Assembly (NCBI RefSeq): GCF_024741815.1
Contig: NZ_CP102951.1
Span: forward strand, 3,177,001 to 3,241,000
DNA from: Pseudomonas sp. LS1212
GTDB taxonomy: Bacteria; Pseudomonadota; Gammaproteobacteria; Pseudomonadales; Pseudomonadaceae
DNA: 64,000 nucleotides
Reading direction: 5' to 3'
The stretch's first letter is position 1. Each line of letters opens with the position of its first letter. Both the position numbers and the translations under genes were made by a program. A model generated the notes under the pieces. It saw only the letters and a program-made list of their open reading frames with translations. It was not told the origin of the DNA and searched no databases. Of the stretch, positions 8,853 to 16,859 are shown one piece after another.

Positions 8853-9644
8853 CTAGAGAGACGGGTTTGAACGCTCAAGCGTGCCCTCGCTGATCCACTG
8901 CTTAAGCCAGGTGGCGGCCTGTAGCGGCGCGGCATCGCCATAGGCGGCCAGTTCGGCGCACAGCTCGCCGAAGTTCCAGCCGGCGACGGACATGCCGTGC
9001 AGCGCCTGAGCCTCCGCCGGGCCCAGGCTGCGGTAGCGGCTGACCAGGCCCTGACGCCAGATCAGGCAGACCTGCGGCTGCTCCAACTGCGTACGGGCCG
9101 GCAGCTCGTCCGCGGCCTTGGTCGCGCGCCACAGCGCCAAGCTGTTGTAGCTGCACGGCAGCCATTGCACGCTGGGCAGCAGGCGCACCCGTAGCTCGGG
9201 CCACTCAGCCGGGGTAAGGGTAGCCATGGCCTCCAGCGTCAGGGGTTCGCCGTCCGCGGCGTCGAACGCCAGGGTGAAGGCCCATTCCAGACCCGCCAGT
9301 TCAGCCAGCGGGGCGCTCTGTGCGGCGACCAGGTAGCCGTCGATGAAATCCGCCAGCCGCGCACCCAGCCAGCGCAGGCTGAAATGGCGGGATGGGTGGG
9401 CTTGCAGATAGGCGCTCGCCAGACCCTCGAACTCGTCGTCACCGAGCCAATGGTGCAGGGCCGAGTAGTCGTCGCGCAGGGCGTCCAGCAGGCGCGCCCG
9501 GTAGGCGTTGTGGTAGATCGCCAGGCCTTCCTCGGCGCTCAGGGCAGGGCTGCCGAGCAGGCTGTCGCGCAACGCCACGCCCGGCGTTGGCTGCGCGCCG
9601 AGCAGGTAGGCCTCGAGCTCGCGCTGCCAGTCGTTCAGGCGCAT
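8853..9644 (-). CDS. bufC: BufC-like (DUF2063) partner of the bufferin modification enzyme, transposon copy
   Basis: This 263-residue DUF2063 protein begins MRLNDWQRELEAYLLG, with the family motifs GLAIYHNAYRARLLDALRDD and PSRHFSLRWLGARLADF. DUF2063 proteins are the MbnC-like recognition subunits that pair with DUF692 (MbnB-like) iron enzymes to modify Cys residues of small precursor peptides. Its ATG lies inside the end of bufB (10-base overlap), so the pair is coupled. It is only roughly 80 percent identical by eye to the chromosomal copy at 46139-46936, although the neighbouring bufB genes are almost the same. No terminator is obvious between its end and repeat A. Confidence 0.85.
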   Translation of the reverse strand: MRLNDWQRELEAYLLGAQPTPGVALRDSLLGSPALSAEEGLAIYHNAYRARLLDALRDDYSALHHWLGDDEFEGLASAYLQAHPSRHFSLRWLGARLADFIDGYLVAAQSAPLAELAGLEWAFTLAFDAADGEPLTLEAMATLTPAEWPELRVRLLPSVQWLPCSYNSLALWRATKAADELPARTQLEQPQVCLIWRQGLVSRYRSLGPAEAQALHGMSVAGWNFGELCAELAAYGDAAPLQAATWLKQWISEGTLERSNPSL

Positions 9645-10480
9645 GCGGCCTCCGTGCCGAGTACCACGGCAGCGAGGGCGCGGGCCCGGTCCAGTTCGGC
9701 GAGTAGCTCGGCCAAGGGCGGGAAGTGATCGTCGCGCTCAAGCAGCGTGGCGACGGGGCCAAGATGCCGCAGGGTACGTTGATAGAGCTGCCAGACCGGA
9801 TCACTGACCGGCTGATCATGGGTGTCGATCAGGTAGCTGCCGTAGTCGCTGTGCCCGGCCAGGTGCAGCTGGCGAATCCGCGTGGGCGGCAGCGCGCCGA
9901 TAAAGTCCCAGGGTTCGAAACTGTGATTGCACGCGCTGACATAAACATTGTTGACGTCCAGCAAAAGCTCGCAACCGCTCAGCTCGCTGAGGGCGGCGAG
10001 GAACTGCCACTCACTGAAATCAGAGTTGGCGGTGCGTACATAGCTGGAGACATTTTCCAGCACCAATGGCCGCTCCAACTCATCTTGCACCTGACGCACA
10101 CGGGCGGCCACATGCTGCAGGCTTTCTTCGGTGTAAGGCAATGGCAGCAGGTCGTGCAACTGATGGGCGTTGCCGCGGCTCCAGCACAAATGGTCGGAAA
10201 TCCACGCCGGTTGCACCCGATCAGCGAGACGCTTGAGTTTATGCAGGTAGTCGCGATCGAGCGGATGCGGGCCACCGATGGACAGCGATACACCGTGCAT
10301 CACCAACGGGTAGTGCTCGCCGATGGCGTCCAGGAAATACGGGGCCTTGCCGCCGTCGACCATATAGTTTTCCGAGACCACCTCAAACCAGTCCACCGCC
10401 GGGCGCTGCTCGAGTATCTCGCTGTAGTAGGCACTGCGCAGCCCCAGGCCGTAGCCGAGGCAGGGAGTAGCTGAAGACAT
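9635..10480 (-). CDS. bufB: BufB-like DUF692 multinuclear iron enzyme, transposon copy
   Basis: This 281-residue TIM-barrel protein starts at the ATG at 10478-10480 with GAAGGAG upstream. Metal-ligand motifs of the DUF692/MbnB family are all visible: HGVSLSIGG, ISDHLCWSR, LENVSSY, LLLDVNNVYVSACNH, HLAGHSDYG and IDTHDQPVSD. MbnB uses an iron cluster and oxygen to convert Cys into oxazolone/thioamide, and bufferin enzymes make related thiooxazole groups. It would act on the upstream bufA product together with BufC. Between about 9718 and 10340 only two bases differ from the chromosomal copy at 46927-47772. Confidence 0.88.
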   Translation of the reverse strand: MSSATPCLGYGLGLRSAYYSEILEQRPAVDWFEVVSENYMVDGGKAPYFLDAIGEHYPLVMHGVSLSIGGPHPLDRDYLHKLKRLADRVQPAWISDHLCWSRGNAHQLHDLLPLPYTEESLQHVAARVRQVQDELERPLVLENVSSYVRTANSDFSEWQFLAALSELSGCELLLDVNNVYVSACNHSFEPWDFIGALPPTRIRQLHLAGHSDYGSYLIDTHDQPVSDPVWQLYQRTLRHLGPVATLLERDDHFPPLAELLAELDRARALAAVVLGTEAACA

Positions 10481-10537
10481 GCCACGCTCCTTCGTCAAAG
10501 AGATCGGGACGGCCCGCAGGGGCCGCCCCGCGCCCAC

Positions 10538-10804
10538 TTATTTGCGGACGACGTTGCCGACTTTGCCACCAGCGTTATTGCATTCGGCCTTGGTCATCTT
10601 CAGGAAACCTGTGCCCTTGCAGGTGCCCTGCCCTTTGCAAGCGTTCTTGGCGGTCATGCAATCGTTTTTCCCTTTGCAGGCGTTGATACCGTAACACTGT
10701 ATCGTCTGGGCTTCCTCGGCGACGACTGGGGTCGGAATGCTGGCGAACAGTCCAGCGGCGGCCAGCGCCAGGGCAGCACCGGTCATAGCAGTTTTTGTGG
10801 TCAT
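10538..10804 (-). CDS. bufA: BufA-like (DUF2282) bufferin precursor peptide, transposon copy
   Basis: This 88-residue precursor starts at the ATG at 10802-10804 with AAGGA upstream. It has an export signal peptide (ALALAAAGLFASIPTPVVAE) and six Cys at 37, 43, 49, 56, 62 and 75, in CYGINACKGKNDC, NACKGQGTCKG and KAECNN. The signal peptide, DUF2282 Cys pattern and following DUF692-DUF2063 pair match the bufferin class of ribosomally made, copper-binding peptides, which protect the periplasm by chelating copper. Compared with the chromosomal copy (47830-48090) it has four extra residues near the C terminus (NVVR). It is the first gene of bufABC and lies just after the broken copL-like copy. Confidence 0.88.
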   Translation of the reverse strand: MTTKTAMTGAALALAAAGLFASIPTPVVAEEAQTIQCYGINACKGKNDCMTAKNACKGQGTCKGTGFLKMTKAECNNAGGKVGNVVRK

Positions 10805-10947
10805 CTTTTTGTTCCTTAAGCGATGTGGGAGTCTCGGCCGTGGATGGTTCACTCAGGCCCGACACAGCCAAAAGTATGGATCAATCCGCGGCATTACGAC
10901 GAGCCGAAGCTATATTCCGCCAAGGGTAGGAAGTTTCGCTTGCCGTG

Positions 10948-11413
10948 TGTGATCCACTGCGCACCGCTTGGACGCGCGTGAGCAAGCCTTCCCGCCAATG
11001 TGGGTGGAGATCAGTTTGATGCAGGAATCAAACGCGGGGCGGTCGCCATACTTCGGAAGGGGCTTGGGCAGGCAGGAAGTCGCGGAAGAAGGAAACCACA
11101 AGGGGGCTGGGCAGCATGACGGGGAGTTTCACGATCACCACTTGCAACATGCCGCCGGGCTTGCATTCCTGACCGGGCTTGCAGGGCTTGCCATGATTGG
11201 AAGAGCTACTCATATCGTGACAACAGTTCTGCCCCATCTTCGCCATACCCGCAGTTTTCATCGGGCTAGGCTCTGTCGCTGCCTGGATGCCCGCCATCCC
11301 GCTGAGAGGAAGCGCCAGGCTAATCAGGAAGATGAGTCATAGCCGCAGGTAGCGTTTCATGCGAAGGATTTTAGTCGCTGGTAACGGACCGTACAATTAC
11401 TGATCCGTAAGAA
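10948..11413. repeat. direct repeat B carrying the broken copL-like copy
   Basis: This is the partner of the repeat at 8288-8765 in the same orientation. Together they bracket bufABC, so a copL-promoter segment was duplicated around the operon or the operon was inserted by recombination between such segments. Similarity fades just beyond the ACAATTAC-containing element at its right end. Confidence 0.7.
11028..11360 (-). pseudogene. CopL-like gene, second copy, stopped at codon 8
   Basis: The ATG at 11358-11360 is followed by codons matching the intact copy at 8372-8713, but codon 8 is TGA (11337-11339) where the intact gene has TGC. After that the frame stays open with the same Cys/Met motifs (CCHDMSS, HGKPCKPGQECKPGGM) and the same WRPPRV end. 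A single base change therefore inactivates it, unless translation restarts at the internal ATG near 11297, which would give a product without a signal peptide. It precedes bufA as the intact copy precedes cusC. Confidence 0.8.
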
Positions 11414-11529
11414 AGAACCTGTGCGGATGTGTTCGTTGGCCAAGAGATCGTCCTCGCCTCAAGCGAATGCAGGCATTAAGGTGCGCTTATGCCCTCAGGC
11501 AACGTGTGGGCCATGAAAGCCGTTACGGA

Positions 11530-11772
11530 TCACGGCGTGTCGTTTGGGTTGCGCTCAGTCGGCTTGGCCTTCCGGGTGTCGTCGGCAGCGGGCGCATCCT
11601 TGTGCATGCCGCGCATACAAAACACCATCGCCAGCGGACAGAGCAGTAACAGCAAGATCAGCGCGTTCGCCACGATCCAAGTTTGAAAAGCCGGGAACAA
11701 GACATAAGCAGCCACCAGGGTAATGGCAGCACCGATGCCCAGCCGAACCATTGTGGATTTATTGCTAATCAT
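11530..11772 (-). CDS. small membrane protein, DUF2933-like
   Basis: This 80-residue protein has two hydrophobic segments (RLGIGAAITLVAAYVLFPAF and IVANALILLLLLCPLAMVF). The second ends in a Cys/Met/His cluster (CPLAMVFCMRGMH) and is followed by a charged tail. Proteins of the DUF2933 kind with CPLMH motifs accompany CueR and copper ATPase genes. It starts at 11770-11772 with AAAGGAGAG upstream, 12 bases after the cueR-like stop, so it shares that transcript. A role in copper binding at the membrane is inferred from context. The function is unknown. Confidence 0.6.
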   Translation of the reverse strand: MISNKSTMVRLGIGAAITLVAAYVLFPAFQTWIVANALILLLLLCPLAMVFCMRGMHKDAPAADDTRKAKPTERNPNDTP

Positions 11773-11784
11773 GATGCTCTCCTT

Positions 11785-12180
11785 TCAGGCAGGTAGTGGG
11801 GGCAGGTCATCCAGGAACGGCCCAGGTGGTTGTTCAGAGTCGTCGCAATGCTCGGCCAGGTATGACAGGGCATCGTGCATGGCCAGCAGCGCGGCAATAC
11901 GCGCGTTCAACACATCGATGTAGGTCCGGGCAATGCCCTGAACCTCGCCGTCGGGGCGATTACGGTCCCGCCATAACTCCAGCAAGGTACGGACCTGCTC
12001 GACCGAGAACCCCAGATCCCGCGCATGGTGAATGAAGCGCAAAACCTGTACGTCGTTCTCGCGGTAGACACGATAGCCGGCCTGCGTGCGCCGTGAGGCC
12101 GGGATCAGGTCAATGCGTTCGTAGTAACGGATCATCTTGGCGGACAAACCGCTTTCACTCGCTGCTTCGCCAATGTTCAT
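11785..12180 (-). CDS. MerR-family regulator related to CueR, with altered metal site
   Basis: This 131-residue MerR protein has the CueR-like DNA-binding start MNIGEAASESGLSAKMIRYY and the linker helix of the family. The CueR metal loop is changed. Cys112 is kept (AEHCDD), but the position of Cys120 is Gly, and the position of CueR Ser77, which favours monovalent ions, is Asp (RNRPDGEV). CueR needs both cysteines to hold Cu(I) linearly. The gene follows the copA pseudogene in the same direction, and a CueR-type dyad precedes copA. It may have lost copper sensing, sense another signal, or be on the way to decay. The start at 12178-12180 gives a standard MerR length. Confidence 0.8.
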   Translation of the reverse strand: MNIGEAASESGLSAKMIRYYERIDLIPASRRTQAGYRVYRENDVQVLRFIHHARDLGFSVEQVRTLLELWRDRNRPDGEVQGIARTYIDVLNARIAALLAMHDALSYLAEHCDDSEQPPGPFLDDLPPLPA

Positions 12181-12209
12181 TAATTTATCCTCCTCGGTGA
12201 GCCACCGAG

Positions 12210-14459
12210 TCAGTCCCGCTCTACCAGTGCCGGCCGCCAACGCTTCAGCAACAGGGCGTAAGTGACCACCGAGACGCTGGACAACGCCATCGCCGCGCCG
12301 GCCACCACCGGGTTCAATAGACCGAATGCGGCCAGCGGAATGCCGACCAGGTTGTAGACGAAGGCCCAGAACAGGCTCTTCAGAATCCGCCCGTAGGTGT
12401 GGCGGGACAGTGCCAAGGCATCCGCCACCAGCGCCGGATCGCCGCGCATCAGGGTGATGCCAGCGGTGTGCATCGCCACGTCGGTGCCGGTCGACATGGC
12501 AATACCGACATCGGCCGCCGCCAGCGCCGGCGCGTCGTTGATGCCGTCACCGACCATAGCCACTACCGCGCCATCGGCCTTCAGCGCTTGCACCACGGCC
12601 GCCTTGTCGCCGGGCAGCACCTCGGCGCGCACCTCGTCGAGGCCGAGCAGCGCGGCCACGCTGGCGGCCGCACCGAGGTTATCGCCGGTGATCATCACGG
12701 TGCGGATACCCAGTTTGTGCAAGCGCGCCACAGCCTGCCGTGCGGTCGGCTTCACCGCATCGCCGAAGGCGATCAGGCCCAACAACTGCGGCTGCTCGGA
12801 CAGGTCGGCAAGCCAGGACACGCTATTGCCGGCCTGGGCCAACGCCGCCGCGGAAGGTGCGAGCGGCGACAGGTCCACGCCGAGTTCCTGCATCAACCGC
12901 GTACTGCCCAGGCGCAGCGCACGCCCTGCGACCGAGGCCGCCAGGCCGCGCCCCGGCAATGCCGCGACCTCGGACGCTGGCAATAAAGCCACGCCCTCAT
13001 GCTCGGCCTTGTCCAGCAGCGCCTGCGCCAGCGGGTGCTCGCTGCCGACCTGCGCCGACGCGGCCAGTTGCAGCAGGCGCGCGATATCGCCGTCCGCCAC
13101 CTCCAGCGCCGTCACTTGGGGTTTGCCCAAGGTCAGCGTGCCGTCTTGTCGAAGGCCACTACGCTCACCCGGTGCGCGATCTCCAAGGCTTCCGCATCCT
13201 TGATCAGAATGCCGTGGCGCGCGCCGACCCCGGTACCGGCCATGATCACGGTCGGTGTGGCGAGGCCCAACGCACAGGGGCAGGCGATCACCAGCACCGC
13301 CACCGCGTTGATCAGCGGGCCGGCCACCTCGCCGGTCAGCCACCAGCCGATCAGCAGGGCCATGGCCGCGACCACCAGCACCACCGGTACGAAGGCGGCG
13401 CTGACCCGATCCACCAAACGCTGGATCGGCGCCTTGGCCGCCTGAGCGTTTTCGACCAGGCGGATGATCCGGGCCAGCGTGCTTTCCGCGCCGACCGCCG
13501 TGGTCACGATCAGCAACAGCCCCTCGCCGTTGATCGCCCCGCCGGTGACCGAATCACCCACGCCCTTGGCGACCGGCAGACTCTCGCCGGTCAACAATGA
13601 CTCGTCGAGATGGCTGCGCCCGTCGCGCACCACACCGTCGGCCGGCACACGCTCGCCCGGCCGCACCACTGCTAGGTCACCGACGATCAGCGCATTCGCC
13701 GGCACCTCGTACTCCACCCCGTCGCGGCGCACGCGGGCGGTGTCCGGTCGCAGGGCCTGTAACGCGCGAATGGCGTCGCCCGTGTGGCGCTTGGCGCGTG
13801 CCTCCAGCCACTTGCCGAGCAGCACCAGGGTGATCACTACCGCGGAAGCCTCGAAATAGAGGGGCGGGTCGCCGGGGCCGGCATGTGTCGCCAGCAGGTA
13901 GACCGACAGTCCGTAGCCCGCACTGGTGCCCAGTGCCACCAGGAGGTCCATATTGCCGCTGCCGACGCGCAAGGCCCGCCAGCCGTCCCTCTTCGGCTGC
14001 CGGCACGCTGGCCTCATAGCCGGCTGCCACTACCGCCTGGATCAGCGCCGCCAGCGAGACCGCGCCGGACACCACCCGGACCCGCGCCCCTTCGCTGGCC
14101 AGATTCACCGTGGCCAACAACACGCCCGGCACCTTCAACAGGGCCTTCTCGACGCGACCGACGCACGAGGCGCAGGTCATGCCGGCGATGGCCAAGTCCA
14201 GTTCGTCTTCCTTCACGCGATAGCCCGCGCCTACTACCGCCTGGAGCAGGGGCGCCAGCGCAACGTCGGCCTTCACCTCGACCGTCGCCGCCTCGCTGAC
14301 CAAGTTGACGCTGGCGGCGGCAACGCCCGGCACCTTCAGCAAGGCCTTCTCGACACGCGTCACGCAGGACGCGCAGGTCATGCCGGCCACGCCGAAGGTC
14401 CATTGCTGGACCGAACCTGCGGGCATGGCAGCGGTGGTATCGGGGAGCGCGCTGGTCAT
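12210..14459 (-). pseudogene. copA: CopA/CueA-type Cu(I) P1B ATPase, internally deleted and frameshifted
   Basis: The start at 14457-14459 has AGGAGG upstream. Two heavy-metal-associated domains follow, each with GMTCASCV. After the second, the text jumps from AAEEGRLAG to GWRALRVGSGNMDLLVALGT in another frame near 13990. Membrane helices MA and MB, which should lie between, are missing. The A domain (TGES), the CPC helix (IACPCALGLATPTVIM) and the start of the P domain follow. A one-base deletion near 13136 inside the DKTGT phosphorylation motif shifts the frame. The last part (GDGINDAPALAAADVGIAM) is in the third frame. The enzyme would pump cytoplasmic Cu(I) out, but this gene cannot make a working pump. 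Confidence 0.88.
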
Positions 14460-14499
14460 CACCAACCTCCTGAGGCATTTCTTCACAATGCCAAGGTTG

Positions 14500-14524
14500 G
14501 ACCTTGCCACCGAAGCAATGTCAA
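14500..14524 (-). promoter_or_regulatory. CueR-type operator and promoter of copA
   Basis: On the minus strand a TTGACA -35 box (14519-14524) is followed by a dyad GACATTGC-N6-GGCAAGGTC (14500-14522), with about 19 bases to the place where a -10 box would fall. The long spacer with a dyad between the boxes is the hallmark of MerR-family promoters, and GGCAAGGTC is the usual CueR half-site. The -10 box itself is weak. The site is well kept although the copA gene it drives is broken. Confidence 0.6.
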
Positions 14525-14550
14525 GTGGCAACGCGACGGCTGAAGCCTCG

Positions 14551-15007
14551 TTAGATCCAGCGCCTGACCCGGGCGCAATACTTATCGAATGTCTCACCGA
14601 ACAATCCACTCAACGCACGCTCTTCCGGCCTGATCTGGAAATGGTTCATGAACGAACGCCAGAACGCCCGATAGCGTGAATGGTGAGGCGAGAAACACCG
14701 TCCAGGCAGCCAGGACCAGTGCAAAGACCAAGTACATCGGATTGCGGGTGTAGCGGTAGATGCCGGAGCTGACCAATGCCGAGGCTGTCTGCGGCCTCAA
14801 CGGGTTGACGGTGGTTCTGGCCTGATGAAAGCAGACCACGCCGGGCAGGCATATTCCTAAACCGGTCAAGAGCAACAATAGCGTACCGCTGAGGCGCCAC
14901 TTCAGTGGCACCTCAGCTACAGGCCATTGGGCTGCACTGAGCCACATCAACAACGCGCAGATCGCCGCCACCAAAGGCGGTGGGATTCGGTTCTCGAACC
15001 AGCGCAT
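14551..15007 (-). pseudogene. isoprenylcysteine carboxyl methyltransferase-family membrane protein, frameshifted
   Basis: The ATG at 15005-15007 has AAGGAG seven bases upstream. Transmembrane helices and the ICMT-family motif SSGIYRYTRNPMYLVFALVL are present. Near 14655 the frame changes: one frame ends soon at an artificial tail, while the next continues with the family ending HFQIRPEERALSGLFGETFD and YCARVRRWI to a TAA at 14551. Only the last 35 or so residues are displaced. ICMT-like proteins in metal islands often neighbour CDF or P-type transporters, and their substrate there is not known. The start lies five bases after the dsbA stop. Confidence 0.75.
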
Positions 15008-15011
15008 GACG

Positions 15012-15669
15012 TCACTCCTTGGCGTTGGCGACTTCTGCACGCACCAACTGGCGCAGGGCTTGCGGGCTGAACTCGTTCAAGCTTTGCCCATTGACGAAGA
15101 ACGTCGGGGTCCCCTGCACACCAACGATTTTTTACATCCTGCATGTCCAGTTTGAGCGCGGCGTCTATGCCAGGCGAGTGCATTTCCGAGCGGGCCTTGT
15201 CCAGATCCAGGCCGACTCCAGCAGCGGCTTCCCACGCTTTGGTCACTTGCGGATCATCATGCCAGCCAGGTTGTGCGTCCAATACCGCCTCAAGCACTTG
15301 CTGGTAGAGATTTTGTATGCGTGAAGCCTCCAGCAGACGGGCGACTTCCTCGGACCCTTGATGCAACAGCGTATAACGCAAGACCAGGCGAACATCGTCT
15401 GGATGTTCCGCGAGGATCTTTTAGAAGGCGCGGCAAGCCTCGCAGGAAGGATCGAAGAACTCGACGATGGTGACTGGCGCACTGGCCTTGCCAAATACAG
15501 GTGAATGGAAGCGCACCAGGTTACCCGTAGTTCGAGCAGCCGGAGCAACTGAAGTCGTCGCAGTGGCTTGAGCTGGTGGAGGTGGGGTTGGTGAGTACAA
15601 GACAGCAGCCGCACCAAAGGCAGCGAGTACCAGGATGCTGATGATCAGGACCAGCGTACGAAGGTTCAT
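15012..15669 (-). pseudogene. DsbA/DsbG-like periplasmic thiol oxidoreductase, two lesions
   Basis: A membrane-anchored or signal leader (LRTLVLIISILVLAAFGAAA) and a thioredoxin-fold start with FFDPSCEACRAF are seen; the CEAC pair is the active site. The next codon is TAA (15421-15423). The same frame then continues as KILAEHPDDVRL and LEASRIQNLYQQVL. Near 15125-15130 a run of six A (minus strand) replaces the five needed, and the real ending (VGVQGTPTFFVNG to AEVANAKE) is in the next frame up to 15012. The gene overlaps dsbB by four bases, so the two would form a DsbA-DsbB pair. It cannot give a full protein. Confidence 0.8.
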
Positions 15670-16100
15670 GCGGTGGAGCTCCGACGAATGATAAGCAGAA
15701 GAACAGAAATCAGCACAAATACAAGGAGCGCTAACAAAGGCAGAGGAATAAAGCCGAGCAGCGTCATGCTGGCGTCAGTGCAGGATGGGCCGGTCGCGGT
15801 ACAGGGCATAATCGGCTGGGGAATCAGTCCTGCGTAGAGCAGGCTGTGTCCTAGCGCAATCAGGCCGCCACCGATCGCAAGTGGCAGCGCATAACGCCAG
15901 ACAGCAAAATCCGAGCGATAGCAGGCGATGGCCAGAATGATTGCAAGCGGGAACATAAAGGACCGTTGGAACCAGCACAGTACGCAAGGCACCTGACCCA
16001 TTACTTCCCCAATAAACAGCACCGCTAGCGTTGAACCCAACGCAAGCAGCCAAGCCAGGAGTAGTAACGTCCAAAGCCTTGAGGCGTTTCTTTCGCTCAT
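15666..16100 (-). CDS. DsbB-family disulfide bond formation protein
   Basis: This 144-residue inner membrane protein has four hydrophobic helices and the two Cys pairs of DsbB: VPCVLCWFQR (quinone-side pair) and a periplasmic loop with MPCTATGPSCTD. DsbB reoxidises a DsbA-type partner and passes electrons to quinone. Its stop overlaps the start of the adjacent dsbA-like gene by four bases. The gene is intact although that partner is broken, so any remaining role would need a chromosomal DsbA. Confidence 0.85.
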   Translation of the reverse strand: MSERNASRLWTLLLLAWLLALGSTLAVLFIGEVMGQVPCVLCWFQRSFMFPLAIILAIACYRSDFAVWRYALPLAIGGGLIALGHSLLYAGLIPQPIMPCTATGPSCTDASMTLLGFIPLPLLALLVFVLISVLLLIIRRSSTA

Positions 16101-16183
16101 GGGCGTTCCTCAGTTAGCGCCTGGAGGCACTGCGGTAAAGGTGACCGGGAGTGTCGCATCCCTACTGTCCTCGTGTAGTTAAC

Positions 16184-16550
16184 CTAGTTGGGCTGCTTGG
16201 GGCCGCAGCACGATTTCACTTCCGTCGGCTCGACCGACGGTTGTCCAGGCTCGCAAATACTGACCAAAGCGGGTTTGGAGCTTGCGCACGTCGACGCAGT
16301 ACCTGACGCCGGGGTACAACAAGAGGTTGCGGGTTTCGCAGGCTCAATCGCACAACCGTCAGCAGCCCTCTGGGCCGCTTCCGGGCCGGGATTGAGCTGC
16401 CACTCGTCCCAGGCTTCGCGAATGACCTACCAGGCCGAATGCAAGAAAAGGGCGGCGATGGCCAGGCCTACCGTGATGTCAGGCCACAAACTGCCCGTCA
16501 CTGCCACCAGGCCGGCCGCTATGATCACGCTGGAGTTGGCCAGCAGATCG
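16184..16550 (-). pseudogene. 3' remnant of a cation diffusion facilitator with Cys-rich tail
   Basis: Reading leftwards from about 16550, LANSSVIIAAGLVAVTGSLW with PDITVGLAIAALFLHSAW matches a late membrane helix of CzcD-type CDF transporters. An in-frame TAG (16427-16429) interrupts it. The frame then continues with VIREAWDEWQLNPGPEAAQR and a tail holding several Cys (TSCCTPASG, SICEPGQPS, SCCGPKQPN) to the TAG at 16184. The 5' part is absent: the fragment ends at the inverted-repeat scar at 16494-16578. The Cys-rich end resembles metal-binding tails on some heavy metal CDF proteins. Confidence 0.7.
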
Positions 16551-16578
16551 TAGCGGCCGGCCTGGTGGCAGTGACGGG
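16494..16578. repeat. 28-bp perfect inverted repeat at a rearrangement junction
   Basis: Arms 16494-16521 and 16551-16578 are exact reverse complements, with a 29-base loop. The arm sequence is CDF coding sequence (encoding roughly AAGLVAVTG) on one side and its inverted copy fused to the sterol desaturase fragment on the other. It does not look like a terminator or an insertion sequence end. It looks like a fold-back or template-switch scar joining two truncated genes. Confidence 0.85.
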
Positions 16579-16764
16579 GAAGGTAAGGCGGACAAGGATC
16601 GTGTCGATCACGACCACGCCGAGGTTGTTGGTCCAGCGCAGCAAGCGGGGAATTTCCCGCCGCCGCCGGGGCGCCGCCACCTCCCATGCCGCCAACGTGA
16701 CAAGAATGCCGAGAAACAAGCTGATGCGGATAAGCGGCTCGTTCTCAAGCAACAGTTCTGACAT
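16575..16764 (-). pseudogene. sterol desaturase/fatty acid hydroxylase-family protein, 5' fragment only
   Basis: The ATG at 16762-16764 follows GAAGGAAAGGA. About 63 residues are recognisable as the start of a sterol desaturase-family membrane protein: LLLENEPLIRISLFLGILVT, then RRREIPRLLRWTNNLGVVVI and TILVRLTFP. Right after this the sequence enters the inverted CDF segment, so everything that would carry the His-rich di-iron motifs is missing. It cannot be functional. Confidence 0.65.
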
Positions 16765-16859
16765 GTCCTTTCCTTCGTTATCGCTGAGCTATAGCGCGTG
16801 GTCGTCGGCCATGAACGTTGTTTGGCCTATTTCCATGAAAGCATAATCCGCGATCACCG

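Noticed and set aside
12397..13203. A 268-residue plus-strand frame opposite the copA pseudogene
   Set aside because: The Ser/Ala/Arg-rich composition is typical of antisense frames in GC-rich DNA. The minus strand has clear ATPase motifs.
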